A stretch of 64,000 bases of DNA from Pseudoalteromonas rhizosphaerae (GTDB lineage Bacteria; Pseudomonadota; Gammaproteobacteria; Enterobacterales; Alteromonadaceae), in NCBI RefSeq assembly GCF_902498845.1, contig NZ_CABVLM010000013.1:62001-126000 (forward strand), given 5' to 3'. The first letter of the stretch is position 1, and every line of letters begins with the position of its first letter. The translations under genes were made by a program, and so were the position numbers. Positions 1 to 7,974 of the stretch are shown here, one piece after another. The notes beneath the pieces were generated by a model. That model did not search any database, had not been told where the DNA came from, and saw only the letters and a program-made list of their open reading frames with translations.

Positions 1-57
1 GGCTCACCAAATGGGCCGTATTTATGCGTACCGACAATTGAACCTGAGCCATTCGTT
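1..57 (-). repeat. RHS core fragment at window edge
   Basis: The first ~57 bases match, with a few changes, the RHS core segment found at 1495-1550, 3373-3427, 8688-8742 and 11242-11300 (the stretch encoding the core around ATHKYGPFGEP). The match stops abruptly in the codons for the Ser-Glu-Thr after it, next to a block that also borders the truncated core at 3745. It is a relic of a further orphan RHS cassette that continues left of the window. Confidence 0.7.
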
Positions 58-59
58 AT

Positions 60-120
60 TACATGATAAGTTGCCACTTAAGACTTACCAAGGGCAAAAA
101 TCAAGACGCGACCCCATTAA
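60..120. repeat. Breakpoint-associated repeat, copy 1
   Basis: The stretch beginning AAGTTGCC and running through CTTACCAAGGGCAA to ACCCCATTA recurs at 3743-3790. Both copies sit exactly where an RHS core is truncated (57 and 3745). It probably marks a shared deletion or insertion scar. I do not recognise the element. Confidence 0.45.
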
Positions 121-209
121 CTTTTTCATCAACAAGTTTTAAAGGTCCATTTTCCGTTTCTTGGACAACTGAAGGACTAAACGGCCACTAAGGAAATAGG
201 CCACTACAC

Positions 210-240
210 AAAGCCCCGCACGCGTGCAGGGCTTTGGGGG
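210..240 (-). terminator. Hairpin terminator after immunity gene A
   Basis: AAAGCCC and GGGCTTT arms (210-216 and 229-235), with additional GCA/TGC pairing, form a stable stem about 90 bases beyond the stop of the minus-strand immunity-like gene at 329. It is probably the end of that transcription unit. Confidence 0.5.
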
Positions 241-328
241 AGCTGTATTTGGTTTTTATAAGGCTAAAAGAAAACTGACTCTAGTGACATCAATACGTTT
301 TGCTCCATTTAATTTAAATGAATTACTT

Positions 329-814
329 CTATGAAAGTTTATCATCTAGTCTTGCTAGTTTATCGCCCAAAAAACAACCAAACAGCCCTAAAGAAAACAC
401 GAACAAAACTAAATATCTCAACGATTTAATCCATTCGCTTTTATTTTCCTCAATATCTTGCAGTGATAGTTCAAAGTCACTTCCAATACGAATAGCAAAA
501 ACAATTGCTTCTTTATTTTCCAACTCCACAGATAGTTCAATGTACGAACCTAGATGATTAGACAACTCATTACTCAACTCGATCATTTTGCCATTCCAGC
601 GAGGATACAAGTATTTATTGGAATCGCCTTCCAGCACTACGTCTAAGTTTAAACCGTTGTTATGGAAACTAACCATTTTTCCATGAACCGAGATTAGTTC
701 ATTTTGAGAAGGAACTTTGGATTGAAGCTCCCCCCAAAACAGAACACTTAGACTTATCACAATCAAGAGTGATCCGCAGATTTTATAAAAGCTATTTAAC
801 ATGCTATGCACCAT
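329..814 (-). CDS. Putative membrane immunity protein of RHS tip A
   Basis: A protein of about 161 residues with one hydrophobic segment near the N-terminus (about 10-30) and a second near 132-152, and a soluble, acidic, beta-rich middle. I do not recognise the family. The chosen ATG at 814 overlaps the stop codon of the upstream RHS tip as TGATG, so the two are translationally coupled. A GTG at 817 is also in frame. Position, size and membrane character fit a cognate immunity protein for a membrane- or envelope-targeting tip, as is usual for RHS cassettes. The assignment rests on context, not on sequence similarity. Confidence 0.6.
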   Translation of the reverse strand: MVHSMLNSFYKICGSLLIVISLSVLFWGELQSKVPSQNELISVHGKMVSFHNNGLNLDVVLEGDSNKYLYPRWNGKMIELSNELSNHLGSYIELSVELENKEAIVFAIRIGSDFELSLQDIEENKSEWIKSLRYLVLFVFSLGLFGCFLGDKLARLDDKLS

Positions 815-1932
815 CACTTTTTCTTTTGTTCTTCTAATACTGTAGCTATTGCTGCTCCGGCTATATCGGTTGCGAGTGAGGGGCCAGCTACGGCGGCAGG
901 AATGCGTGCAGCAAGACCTGTACCTGCTCCTTCAATACCCTTTTGAATCACTTTAGTGGTATCAATGTTGACAGAGTTACCTTGGGATATATCCCTACTC
1001 GCGTCTGCCACTACCTGAGTGGTTGCCCCAGAAACACCGCCAGAAACGGTAGAACCCAACATTTTCGCAACTACTTTAGCACTACTTTGCTTAGTCGCTT
1101 GTTGAGCTGCAACTTTGACGCCTATACTGGCTGCGGTTCCAGTTGTTCCTCCAGAAACAGCTCCAATCAACGCACCAAATCCTCCAGCGATAGCCGCTTC
1201 AGTTTTACTTAAGCCCATATCCCGAGCTTGGTGATAAGCAGTGTATCCACCTATAAGGGCACCAACTGCTGGAATCAAAAATGCGAACTCTCCCGTCGGA
1301 TCCGTCGCATTAATCGGATCATTCCCCACATAAGCATACCAATTCATGCCGTCTTCGTAGCCGATAGGATCAGTCTGCATAAAACGCCCTAATTCAGGGT
1401 GGTAAACCCGTGCTTTGTCGTGATAAAGCTTAGTACCTGGGATTAAGATTTGCCCTGTGTAACGGAAACGCGATGAGCTGGTATTAATCGGCTCTCCAAA
1501 TGGGCCGTATTTATGCGTAGCGACAATTGAACCTGAGCCATTCGTTTCACTAATAATTGAGCCGCGCTCATCTGCGTGTAAATAGCGCTTGTTGCCTGTG
1601 CCACTGCCTTCATACCACACCAGCGGGTCATCTTCGCCTATACCATGAACATAACGACGTAATAGACTACCGCTGCTGTTGTATTCCGCAACTAGTTCGT
1701 TTGCATCGTACAAGAAGGTTGTTTTAGTGCCATTGAGTGTTGAGTAATTTAATCGTCCCGTCGCATCATAGCCAAGCGCTAAACTGGTGCCGGACTTAGA
1801 CGCAGACGTTAAACGGTTATGCGCATTATAATTATAGCTCCACCCATCATAACTTTTTAGGTTACCGTTATTATCATAGGTTAAACTTTTACCACCAACA
1901 CTGGTGTATTGGTTTAAATCATTGGTGAACAA
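814..1932 (-). CDS. Orphan RHS core + C-terminal tip A
   Basis: The first ~205 residues are the end of an RHS core (YD repeats, the RYTGQ motif, then LGRFMQTDPIGYEDG and YVGNDP), nearly identical to the core of the full RHS gene at 10536. From about residue 215 (DPTGEF) the sequence switches to a private Gly/Ala-rich hydrophobic tip ending in EEQKKK. There is no signal peptide or proper start. The in-frame TTG at 1932 comes from the inserted inverted-repeat element at 1928-2042, so this is best read as a silent orphan cassette that could be swapped onto the main RHS gene by recombination through the core. The tip matches no toxin I know. Its glycine-zipper-like character hints at membrane action, which is inference. 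The immunity-like gene at 329 overlaps its stop. Confidence 0.7.
   Translation of the reverse strand: MFTNDLNQYTSVGGKSLTYDNNGNLKSYDGWSYNYNAHNRLTSASKSGTSLALGYDATGRLNYSTLNGTKTTFLYDANELVAEYNSSGSLLRRYVHGIGEDDPLVWYEGSGTGNKRYLHADERGSIISETNGSGSIVATHKYGPFGEPINTSSSRFRYTGQILIPGTKLYHDKARVYHPELGRFMQTDPIGYEDGMNWYAYVGNDPINATDPTGEFAFLIPAVGALIGGYTAYHQARDMGLSKTEAAIAGGFGALIGAVSGGTTGTAASIGVKVAAQQATKQSSAKVVAKMLGSTVSGGVSGATTQVVADASRDISQGNSVNIDTTKVIQKGIEGAGTGLAARIPAAVAGPSLATDIAGAAIATVLEEQKKK
1308..1927 (-). repeat. RHS core repeat, copy A
   Basis: About 620 bp nearly identical to 11050-11690 in the full RHS gene, and over shorter spans to 3187-3745 and 8495-8790. It encodes the final YD repeats and the conserved RHS-associated core motif. 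High DNA identity next to wholly different tips is the signature of homologous recombination or gene conversion between cassettes. Confidence 0.85.
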
Positions 1933-2042
1933 ATAACGATGACACCCATTGTAATTTGTTTATTAAAACTGAATCACTTTCGTCATGCTTTACATTTACC
2001 ACGAACGGTAAATTCCAAGTTTAAGATGGGTGTCATCATTAA
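1928..2042. mobile_element. ~110-bp inverted-repeat element (MITE-like), copy 1
   Basis: Bounded by GATGACACCCAT (1938-1949) and its perfect complement ATGGGTGTCATC (2026-2037), with the complementarity extending a few bases further out. A second copy, differing at about one base, lies at 9720-9834. Both copies sit directly at the upstream end of an orphan RHS segment. It has no coding capacity. It is a miniature element or a recombination scar. No target duplication is obvious. Confidence 0.7.
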
Positions 2043-2255
2043 TTTCTTTTTTAGCACATCAAAAATAGTGGAAATATCACCTAACAATCAGTTAATCAAA
2101 ACCGCTAGCGTTAGCCTTTATCAAGTTATTGCGAAGGCTACAAAGCCCAAGTCCAGATGAGAGACTTTCAACTTTTGCGCCACGGATTTTCGCCTGAGCA
2201 GATCAACCAATTGAATTTGGCACCAAACGACTATTTTTATTGACCCCAAAAAAAC

Positions 2256-2280
2256 AAAACCAGCTTCCGCTGGCTTTTAT
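2256..2280 (+). terminator. Hairpin terminator-like site
   Basis: CCAGC-TTCC-GCTGG followed by C and four T residues, preceded by A-rich sequence. It lies in a gene-poor 270-base stretch between the element at 2042 and the next cassette. It probably belonged to a lost plus-strand gene, of which a ~30-codon remnant precedes it. Confidence 0.4.
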
Positions 2281-2322
2281 TTGAGAGCAAAGCCATTTTG
2301 CTAGGTTGAATCCTAGCCCCAA

Positions 2323-2340
2323 CTAGCGAGGCTTTGGATT
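2323..2340. repeat. Cassette-end repeat, copy 1
   Basis: CTAGCGAGGCTTTGGATT lies 10 bases beyond the stop of the immunity-like gene at 2350. Related copies follow the immunity-like genes ending at 4599, 6284 and 8899. Here the pairing arm is degenerate (AAAGCC at 2289-2294). Confidence 0.6.
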
Positions 2341-2349
2341 TAATAGTAT

Positions 2350-2577
2350 TCACTTGCGCCTTGGTTGAGAATCACCGCTAATTGCATATCTAAAAATATC
2401 AAAATGAGCGAAGTAGCAAACAAACCACATTATTCCAGCAAAAATGAAAAATATTTTCTTAGCAAAAATAAAAGACCAATCCATTAAAAACGTCAATACA
2501 GTTACTGCAAAGAGCATTGCTAACACGTAATAAAACGGATAGACAATAAGGTATCTAAACAATAAACATTTATTCAT
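2350..2577 (-). CDS. Small membrane protein, putative immunity B
   Basis: A protein of 75 residues with two clear membrane segments (about 9-32 and 40-58) and a basic, polar C-terminus ending PRRK. No family recognised. It starts 28 bases after the stop of RHS tip B and is followed at once by the cassette-end repeat. The gene order (tip, small membrane gene, hairpin repeat) is the same as in cassette F at 8899-9725. By position it is the immunity protein for tip B. Confidence 0.6.
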   Translation of the reverse strand: MNKCLLFRYLIVYPFYYVLAMLFAVTVLTFLMDWSFIFAKKIFFIFAGIMWFVCYFAHFDIFRYAISGDSQPRRK

Positions 2578-2605
2578 AAATATAAACCCCTATAACTCAT
2601 TTGTA

Positions 2606-3595
2606 CTAGCAACTTCCGTCTCTTTGACAAGAACTGGCTTTTACTGCGGTAGATGACATAGCCGAAGTAGCAGCACTTGTCGCAGCAGCAGCTCTCTCTC
2701 CCGGTTGGGTTGAAGTGAAGGCTGGATTTGCTCTAGAGTTACCTAAAGTTCTATGAGCCGCATTTGCTCGAACAGAACCTGAAGCTGTACCACCTGCTAC
2801 ACCAGTAACAGCACCAACTAATGCCGCATCACCTACTTGTCCAGCATCAATTGTACCAGTGTTAACCAACTGATTAGCTGCATTATTTACTGCTCCGCCT
2901 GTTGCTCCACCTACCATACCAGAGGCAGCACCTGTAGCAACTTTTGAAGCTCCGTTTGCAAACGCATTCGCTGGTTTCGTTGCTGCGGAAATTACTTTCC
3001 CAGCTAACTTACCAGTAGCACCACCAACTCCACCAGACAAAGCCCCAATCATAGCTGATTGCATTACAGCGCCACCATCTATACTAGACAATGACTTACC
3101 CTCAAAGGCAACTTGAACAGCGATTTCTGCTACTGCACCTACAACTCCACCAATAAGGAAATTCATGAATTTACCCGTTGGGTCATTTTTATTTAATGGA
3201 TCATTACCTACATACGCATACATATTCATCCCATCTTTATAGCCAATGGGATCAGTCTGCATAAAACGCCCTAATTCAGGGTGGTAAACCCGTGCTTTGT
3301 AGTGATAAAGCTTAGTACCTGGGATTAAGATTTGCCCTGTATATCTAAAACGCGATGAGCTGGTATTAATTGGCTCTCCAAACGGGCCGTATTTATGCGT
3401 AGCGACAATTGAACCTGAGCCATTCGTTTCACTAATAATTGAGCCGCGCTCATCTGCATGCAAATAACGCTTATTACCAGTGCCACTGCCTTCGTACCAC
3501 ACCAGCGGATCATCTTCACCAATACCATGAACATAACGGCGTAATAGACTACCGCTGCTGTTGTATTCCGCAACTAGTTCGTTTGCATCGTACAA
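2606..3595 (-). CDS. Orphan RHS core + C-terminal tip B (ends DGSC)
   Basis: The open frame begins without a start codon near 3750 inside a truncated RHS core. The TTG at 3595 is an internal codon. It carries the RYTGQ and DPIGYKDG/YVGNDP core motifs, then after DPTGKF a ~190-residue tip. The tip is a long Gly/Ala-rich hydrophobic stretch, then a polar Ser/Ala tail ending SSCQRDGSC. Tip F (9222) shares the first residues after DPTGKF (F-x-NFL-x-G) and the DGSC terminus, so B and F are divergent members of one tip class. No catalytic toxin domain is visible. The partner is the two-helix membrane protein at 2350. It is probably a silent donor cassette. Confidence 0.65.
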   Translation of the reverse strand: MYDANELVAEYNSSGSLLRRYVHGIGEDDPLVWYEGSGTGNKRYLHADERGSIISETNGSGSIVATHKYGPFGEPINTSSSRFRYTGQILIPGTKLYHYKARVYHPELGRFMQTDPIGYKDGMNMYAYVGNDPLNKNDPTGKFMNFLIGGVVGAVAEIAVQVAFEGKSLSSIDGGAVMQSAMIGALSGGVGGATGKLAGKVISAATKPANAFANGASKVATGAASGMVGGATGGAVNNAANQLVNTGTIDAGQVGDAALVGAVTGVAGGTASGSVRANAAHRTLGNSRANPAFTSTQPGERAAAATSAATSAMSSTAVKASSCQRDGSC

Positions 3596-3745
3596 GAAGG
3601 TTGTTTTAGTGCCATTGAGTGTTGAGTAATTTAATCGTCCCGTCGCATCATAGCCAAGCGCTAAGCTGGTACCTGACTTAGACGCAGACGTTAAACGGTT
3701 ATGTGCATTGTAGTTATAGCGCCAACCATCATAACTTTTTAAGTT
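3187..3745 (-). repeat. RHS core repeat, copy B
   Basis: Nearly identical to the corresponding parts of copies A and E and of the full RHS gene. It stops abruptly at 3745, where the breakpoint repeat (3743-3790) begins, so the N-terminal part of this RHS gene has been deleted. Confidence 0.8.
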
Positions 3746-3790
3746 GCCGGTTAAAGCTTACCAAGGGCAACAGTCAATACCCCATTAGTT
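3743..3790. repeat. Breakpoint-associated repeat, copy 2
   Basis: Shares AAGTTGCC, CTTACCAAGGGCAA and CCCCATTA with 60-120. It joins a truncated RHS core to unrelated sequence. The following ~260 bases (3790-4048) hold no gene I can recognise. Confidence 0.4.
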
Positions 3791-4048
3791 TCATTGGCAC
3801 TGAACGATGACTGAGGGGAAAGCCAAAGGCCTAACTAATCCTCAATGATGCTTACTACCTAAATTATATGGCGTTCTTTATTCAAGACACAGTGAATATT
3901 CACACCAATCGGCGTCATTACTGGATGTATAGTCATATTTAAAGTGAGTTTAAAAAATAACAACACTTGGTTTTTTTGAATAAAAAGATCAAGAAAACAT
4001 AGCTGTCTGCTTGACCGGAACTTTCTAATGGGTGACCCTGCCGACTTT

Positions 4049-4344
4049 TCACAGCTTGTGCCAGCGAATAACAATCGCTTTATCATTTAGCCGTTCCGCT
4101 TTTTTATCATCTACATACAGCACTAAATGAGTGTGGTTACTCATGACTGCATAAGCGCACACGTCAATACAAAATACCTTGGCTAACTCTAACAGTTTAT
4201 CTTCAACCCAGCCCCTGGGTGCTCGTAGGATTGACCAGTAAAATGGTCTTCTCCACATAAAAATACACGGCGCACGCAACGTGAAATACAGTGGTAGTAC
4301 TTTGTATCTGCCAAACTTACTTGACGTTTTTTTGCGATAGCCAT
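4049..4344 (-). pseudogene. REP-associated tyrosine transposase (RAYT/Y1), frameshifted
   Basis: From the ATG at 4344 one frame encodes a typical RAYT start (MAIAKKRQVSL, YYHCISRCVRR). A different frame then encodes GWVEDKLLELAKVF and VCAYAVMSNHTHLVLYVD. Joining the two needs a one-base change near 4220 (EH then RGWVED). The metal-binding H-x-H of the HUH fold (NHTH) is present. The product stops after RWHKL at 4049, so the catalytic Tyr region and C-terminal half are missing. RAYTs mobilise or maintain REP palindromes. This copy is dead, but it shows that such elements have been active in the cassette array. Confidence 0.8.
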
Positions 4345-4548
4345 AAGACATCCTGCTTGTTTTTTACACTAAATAAAGCGTAGTACTTTGAGCGTAAAAG
4401 TGAAAAAAATTTGAGTGGATGTCTAGTTTAAATTTATACAGGCGGTGTTTCTCCTGCTCAATTAGAGGAAGCGTATTTTTTCTGAGTTAGGAACTGTCTA
4501 GCAAAGTCTTGAAAGTCCAAATCTAAACTTAATCAGATTTAAAAATTA

Positions 4549-4573
4549 AAAGCCTCGAGACTAGCGAGGCTTT
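4549..4573 (-). terminator. Cassette-end hairpin, copy 2
   Basis: AAAGCCTCG and CGAGGCTTT form a perfect 9-bp stem around a 7-base loop, 26 bases past the stop of the gene at 4599. It contains the ACTAGCGAGGCTTT core shared with the other cassette-end repeats. It is a likely intrinsic terminator on the minus strand. Confidence 0.7.
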
Positions 4574-4598
4574 GCTTTGAATAATTAAACTTTGATAT

Positions 4599-5249
4599 TT
4601 ATTTTAAGTCCAGCCTAACCCTTTCTATCTCTGAACGGTTCTTTCTAAGTATTGAGAGAGTTTCATCATCAACCCACTTCAAGTCTCCTAATAAAGAATT
4701 AAAGATAAATTCATCAGGCTCAGAAGAAAAAACCAGTTTTTTTAGTATTTCACTACCCGATTTATCTTCAACCTTTACGTAGCAGTCAAAACTTTCAGTA
4801 CCATGATGGCATTCTAGTTTAGCTATTAGCTTTCTATTCCTACTATTTTTCTTCTTAAACTCGTATATGTTTACAAATTTATCTTGATAAACAGCATCGT
4901 AAGCTTGCTTAAATGGCTTCGAAGGCCAACTTAATTTTTCACACAACTCTAATAGTGAGTGGTATAAAACGTTTAAGAGCCGTTCCTTTTTAGCTTGCCT
5001 ATCAAGACTAGATAACTCATCAAAATCAAAAGCTTTATAAAATTTTAGAACCGAACTACTTTCCTCAATTGTATTCACTCTTTCATCTGGCTCACTTAAT
5101 TTGATAATTACCCGATAAACCCCTTTTGTGTCGAACGCTTCAAAATGCCTTTCGAAATGTGCGCAAATACTACGATTGAATAACGTAAATTCACGTGACT
5201 CCTCAAGTGGTAATTTGAATCCCCATAGAGAAAACTCTTTTAATTTCAT
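4599..5249 (-). CDS. Putative immunity protein for Hint-URI toxin (cassette C)
   Basis: A soluble protein of 216 residues with no signal or membrane segment, rich in charged residues. I do not recognise a family. Its ATG lies 9 bases after the stop that would end the full-length toxin frame (5259), which indicates that the pair originally ended and began there and that the stop at 5403 is a later lesion. A soluble partner suits a cytosolic nuclease toxin, in contrast to the membrane partners of the other cassettes. It is followed by the cassette-end hairpin. Confidence 0.6.
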   Translation of the reverse strand: MKLKEFSLWGFKLPLEESREFTLFNRSICAHFERHFEAFDTKGVYRVIIKLSEPDERVNTIEESSSVLKFYKAFDFDELSSLDRQAKKERLLNVLYHSLLELCEKLSWPSKPFKQAYDAVYQDKFVNIYEFKKKNSRNRKLIAKLECHHGTESFDCYVKVEDKSGSEILKKLVFSSEPDEFIFNSLLGDLKWVDDETLSILRKNRSEIERVRLDLK

Positions 5250-5258
5250 ATAGTACCT

Positions 5259-6110
5259 TTAATAGATCTTAGGTCTTTTATTGTCCGGTAGTTCATGACC
5301 AGCTTTACGTAACCCCTCGACTAATTGACCTTCTTTTTGGAGTACATTTGCTCTCCCTTGAATACCCGACTCTAACACTGTAGCTGTATCTCCCTGCTTT
5401 AATTAAGAGTTGGCTCTCGGAGAACTAGCATTTTCATTTAACGGTTGACCACTCACACCAACCTTCTTAATGTTACCATCCGCGTCTTGGATCATATAAA
5501 AATGTTGTTCTTTAGTGCTAGCAGCAGAATTACCGTTAACAGGTTTAGCATCAATACTACAGGTATTGTGAACCCATATATTCGTTTTACCAACAAAATA
5601 TGTGTGATCAATGTCTACAGTAAAATTATAAGCATATTGTGGTTCTTCATTAACTTGTATATCCGCGATAGTAATATCGTTTTCAAACTTTGGTCCAGAA
5701 ACAATAGTGCCAACTTCAATATTACCAGCCGCTAACCACCCTAGGTTATCTACATAAAATGGATGTTCTGCTGTTGTGGTAATAGACTCTTCTACGCCAT
5801 TCTCATCTACAACTGTAAATGTAATAGTTTCTTCATGCCAGTCCTTAAAAGTATCAGTGACTTCTCTCCATGAAATTTCACCTGTTTCATCATTTTTGGA
5901 CAGGACAATATCACCTTTTTTGACCTCAATAATTGTCTTGTATCCATCAATAGTTGAAATCAAAGTATCTGGTGTGAAGCTACAACCTCCAGGTTTAATA
6001 GCAGCTTTCGAATAACCTTTTGAGTTTGCCTTAATAACTTTAGCTAAACGCTTCGCTTTTTGTAATGTTTTAGCCGGGTTTACAATTCCTACAGCAGCAT
6101 CAGTCACCAC
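5259..6110 (-). pseudogene. Hint domain + URI-like (GIY-YIG fold) nuclease tip, in-frame stop
   Basis: Counting from a GTG at 6110, residues ~43-184 form a Hint (hedgehog/intein) autoprocessing domain. It starts at Cys43 (CSFTPDTLI), has the TTTAEHPF block with His116, and ends WVHNTC. The downstream toxin part (FYMIQDADGNIKKVGVS) resembles URI/GIY-YIG-fold toxins. TAA at 5403-5405 interrupts it, but the same frame runs 47 codons further, with GRANVLQKEGQLVEGLRKAG and LPDNKRPK, the conserved end of such domains, to the stop at 5259-5261. Upstream the frame opens at about 6170 with no RHS core left. It is therefore a nonsense-broken orphan toxin. Readthrough or a sequencing error are alternatives. 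Confidence 0.7.
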
Positions 6111-6227
6111 GCTACCTAAACTTAATGATCCTGTTTCGGCATAGTTTAATGCAGTTTCTCCATCATCATGTTAATTCCTTTTATATACAAACCGGCTATT
6201 ACATTGCGTATAGATAGATGCATTAAA

Positions 6228-6250
6228 AAAGCCTCGGCTAGTGAGGCTTT
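6228..6250 (-). terminator. Cassette-end hairpin, copy 3
   Basis: AAAGCCTC and GAGGCTTT (8-bp stem, CTAGT in the loop side) followed by GGATTCAA, 34 bases past the stop of the DUF4262 gene. Same family as the repeats at 2323, 4549 and 8872. Confidence 0.7.
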
Positions 6251-6283
6251 GGATTCAAAAGATTTAATTAATTACTATTTAAA

Positions 6284-7003
6284 TTAGTTCCAGTTGTTCC
6301 ACATCATATCCTCGTTGCGCCAAAGCCCTTTTCCTTCTTTAAGCTTCATTACCAGATCTAATGTGGGGTCATACAATACAAGTGTACTCAGCGGAACGAC
6401 TCTTGTATCCTCTTTTTTCACATCCGGACCTGCCCCTGAAAATAGCTCCCATTGATCAACTTCCCACCTCATTGCCTCAGTTACAGCGGCTCCCTTTAGG
6501 GCCTCTAAATTTGTCACTGCTGAACAATTTTTAGGTAACCCACTTGGGTAACTACGATCAAACCAAGACCACACTCTATTATTTGTGTCGTTCATAGGTA
6601 AATCACAATTCGGAACATCGATTGTCATTAATTGCTTTGGTGGTATTATCTGCATCAAACAAATTTTATCTGCTTTATAATAGTCGATAGCACCTAATGG
6701 CAAATTGTTAGACCAAGATTCACCTGCTTTTTTCAGTTCAAAGCTTCCACTTATGTTTTCCACATTAAATGAGGATGCACTAGGGTTGTTCATCAAGTAT
6801 TTCGCTGCACAATCTACTATATTTTTGGCTAATTGAGCCGAGAAATAAGCTCCCCCGCCAAAAAGTAGCTCCACACCAAGTTTTTCATGCAGCCCTATGG
6901 TATATAAAAAGCGCGGTGAACTTCCCCCACTTATGGTATACACAAAATGGCCGTGACTCTTGATAGCATTACCTATCGTATTTAATGCATCATTTTCATT
7001 CAT
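6284..7003 (-). CDS. DUF4262 family protein
   Basis: A protein of 239 residues. The first ~160 match the DUF4262 pattern: an N-terminal HGHFVYTISGG, then FLYTIGLHEKLGVELLF, and a central PPKQLMTIDVP segment. The biochemical role of DUF4262 is unknown. It sits in the place of an immunity gene, between two toxin cassettes and followed by the cassette-end hairpin, so I infer an immunity-like role. Its 5' neighbour has been replaced by an IS110 transposase relic beginning within about 10 bases of its start codon, so both its presumed toxin partner and its native promoter are gone. Confidence 0.75.
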   Translation of the reverse strand: MNENDALNTIGNAIKSHGHFVYTISGGSSPRFLYTIGLHEKLGVELLFGGGAYFSAQLAKNIVDCAAKYLMNNPSASSFNVENISGSFELKKAGESWSNNLPLGAIDYYKADKICLMQIIPPKQLMTIDVPNCDLPMNDTNNRVWSWFDRSYPSGLPKNCSAVTNLEALKGAAVTEAMRWEVDQWELFSGAGPDVKKEDTRVVPLSTLVLYDPTLDLVMKLKEGKGLWRNEDMMWNNWN

Positions 7004-7007
7004 TTAA

Positions 7008-7300
7008 TCTACTTCTCTTCGGGGTGTGGTTAGGATTAACACCTAAACAATACGCGTCAGGTGATAACAGTAAAATGTCTGGTATTACTAAGCGCGGTAA
7101 CAGTTACCTAAGAAAACAACTTATTCATGGCGCTCGCGCGATTATCGCCAGAAGCCATCATAAAAAAGATGCGCTAAGCCAGTGGATAAACCCGTTGCGC
7201 GAGAAAAAATATCTTAATTGTGTGGTGGTTGCCACCGCACACAGATTGGCCCGACTGATGTGGATATTGCTGACCAAGCAAACCCTCTACTCACCTGGTA
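7008..7300 (+). pseudogene. IS110-family transposase C-terminal relic
   Basis: The plus-strand frame encodes WLGLTPKQYASGD, then KMSGITKRGNSYLRKQLIHGAR and HRLARLMWILLTK, the typical C-terminal Transposase_20 domain of IS110-family enzymes. The N-terminal DEDD catalytic domain is absent. Its left edge touches the start of the DUF4262 gene and its right edge truncates a small membrane gene (7291-7410), so the remnant is an insertion plus deletion scar in the cassette array. Confidence 0.85.
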
Positions 7301-7410
7301 ATCCCCTGTTTGCGAGCTTCAAGCTGCAATTGTATTTTTCCTTTTATTAAAGCGTTAACTCCAAAGAGAATTAAGATCAATACTAGAATATCGGATTCAT
7401 AAAAACTCAT
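7291..7410 (-). pseudogene. Truncated paralogue of the 89-aa membrane gene
   Basis: ATG at 7410 gives MSFYESD, then a hydrophobic helix, KGKIQLQLE and KQGI, colinear with the N-terminal 37 residues of the protein at 9966-10235 (MSFYESD, KGKIELQFE, KQGI). Homology stops where the IS110 relic begins, and the frame ends at an accidental TGA (7291). It is a disrupted copy. Confidence 0.8.
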
Positions 7411-7412
7411 TT

Positions 7413-7510
7413 TAAACATTTCTCTATTTTAAAAAAAACATACAAACTGCCAATAAACGGACAAAGCACCGTGATCGCACAAACTTTGTTACTTCTAAAG
7501 AACTAAGCTT
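7413..7510 (-). pseudogene. Relic of the 99-aa membrane gene (paralogue of 10232-10531)
   Basis: One minus-strand frame reads VCAIT-VLCPFIGSLYVFF and ends EKCLK, matching the C-terminus of the protein at 10232 (YCAIS-ILCPFVGSLYVYF, KKHLK). The 5' part is missing, the join lying close to the end of the gene at 7532. Together with 7291-7410 it shows that a second copy of the tip-associated membrane pair once stood here. Confidence 0.7.
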
Positions 7511-7531
7511 CTAATGAATAAAAAGTCATTA

Positions 7532-7957
7532 CTATGGAAGTTCTAAATATCGTCTGTATCTTTTGACCTTACATAATTTTTCACCACAAAATTCAATAGT
7601 CAGGTTATTGAAAAAATATTTTGAGTCTATATAAAATCGCCATTTATTCGATTTTTCAAATGATAACATTTTTAAATCAGTTAAATTTTTACTAATTTTT
7701 TCTGGCACCTTCTTACCCGAAATATATAACTCTATATTAACTTCATTCTCAACATTAATTGCACCAATAGCTTTCAACACCTTTGGCAATTGATTGAAAA
7801 CATCCTTTTTAGATGAACCAATTGTTAATTCATAAGAACTTCCAGACTCGACAGTTTCATTAATGCTAGTAAAGTACAGCATTAATACACCAATTAAGAT
7901 AACCGATATTATCAATAGTCCCAACACCTTACTGGCTCCTAATAGACTTATATTCAT
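7532..7957 (-). CDS. Putative immunity protein of RHS tip E
   Basis: About 141 residues from the ATG at 7957, chosen because AAGGAG lies 6 bases upstream. An upstream in-frame codon at 7981 would overlap the toxin stop. There is a single N-terminal membrane anchor (about residues 5-28) and a soluble, Lys-rich, presumably periplasmic domain containing Cys residues near the end (CGEKLCKVKRYRRY). No family recognised. A membrane-anchored periplasmic domain suits immunity to a toxin acting in the envelope. The assignment is by position, directly downstream of tip E. Confidence 0.6.
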   Translation of the reverse strand: MNISLLGASKVLGLLIISVILIGVLMLYFTSINETVESGSSYELTIGSSKKDVFNQLPKVLKAIGAINVENEVNIELYISGKKVPEKISKNLTDLKMLSFEKSNKWRFYIDSKYFFNNLTIEFCGEKLCKVKRYRRYLELP

Positions 7958-7974
7958 AGACTTCTCCTTACTCC

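Noticed and set aside
1928..2042. Inverted-repeat element as an integron attC site, making the array a cassette integron
   Set aside because: The ends lack the GTTRRRY/RYYYAAC core sites, no integrase is present, and cassettes are joined to RHS core DNA and not to promoterless single genes.
1939..2160. Plus-strand 73-aa frame starting in the inverted-repeat element
   Set aside because: It begins inside the non-coding repeat and crosses its end. No domain and no ribosome site. A short 30-codon remnant in another frame (near 2140-2240) is more protein-like but too short to call.
3859..4086. 75-aa minus-strand frame overlapping the RAYT relic
   Set aside because: Chance frame following the frameshifted transposase. 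Composition unlike a protein.
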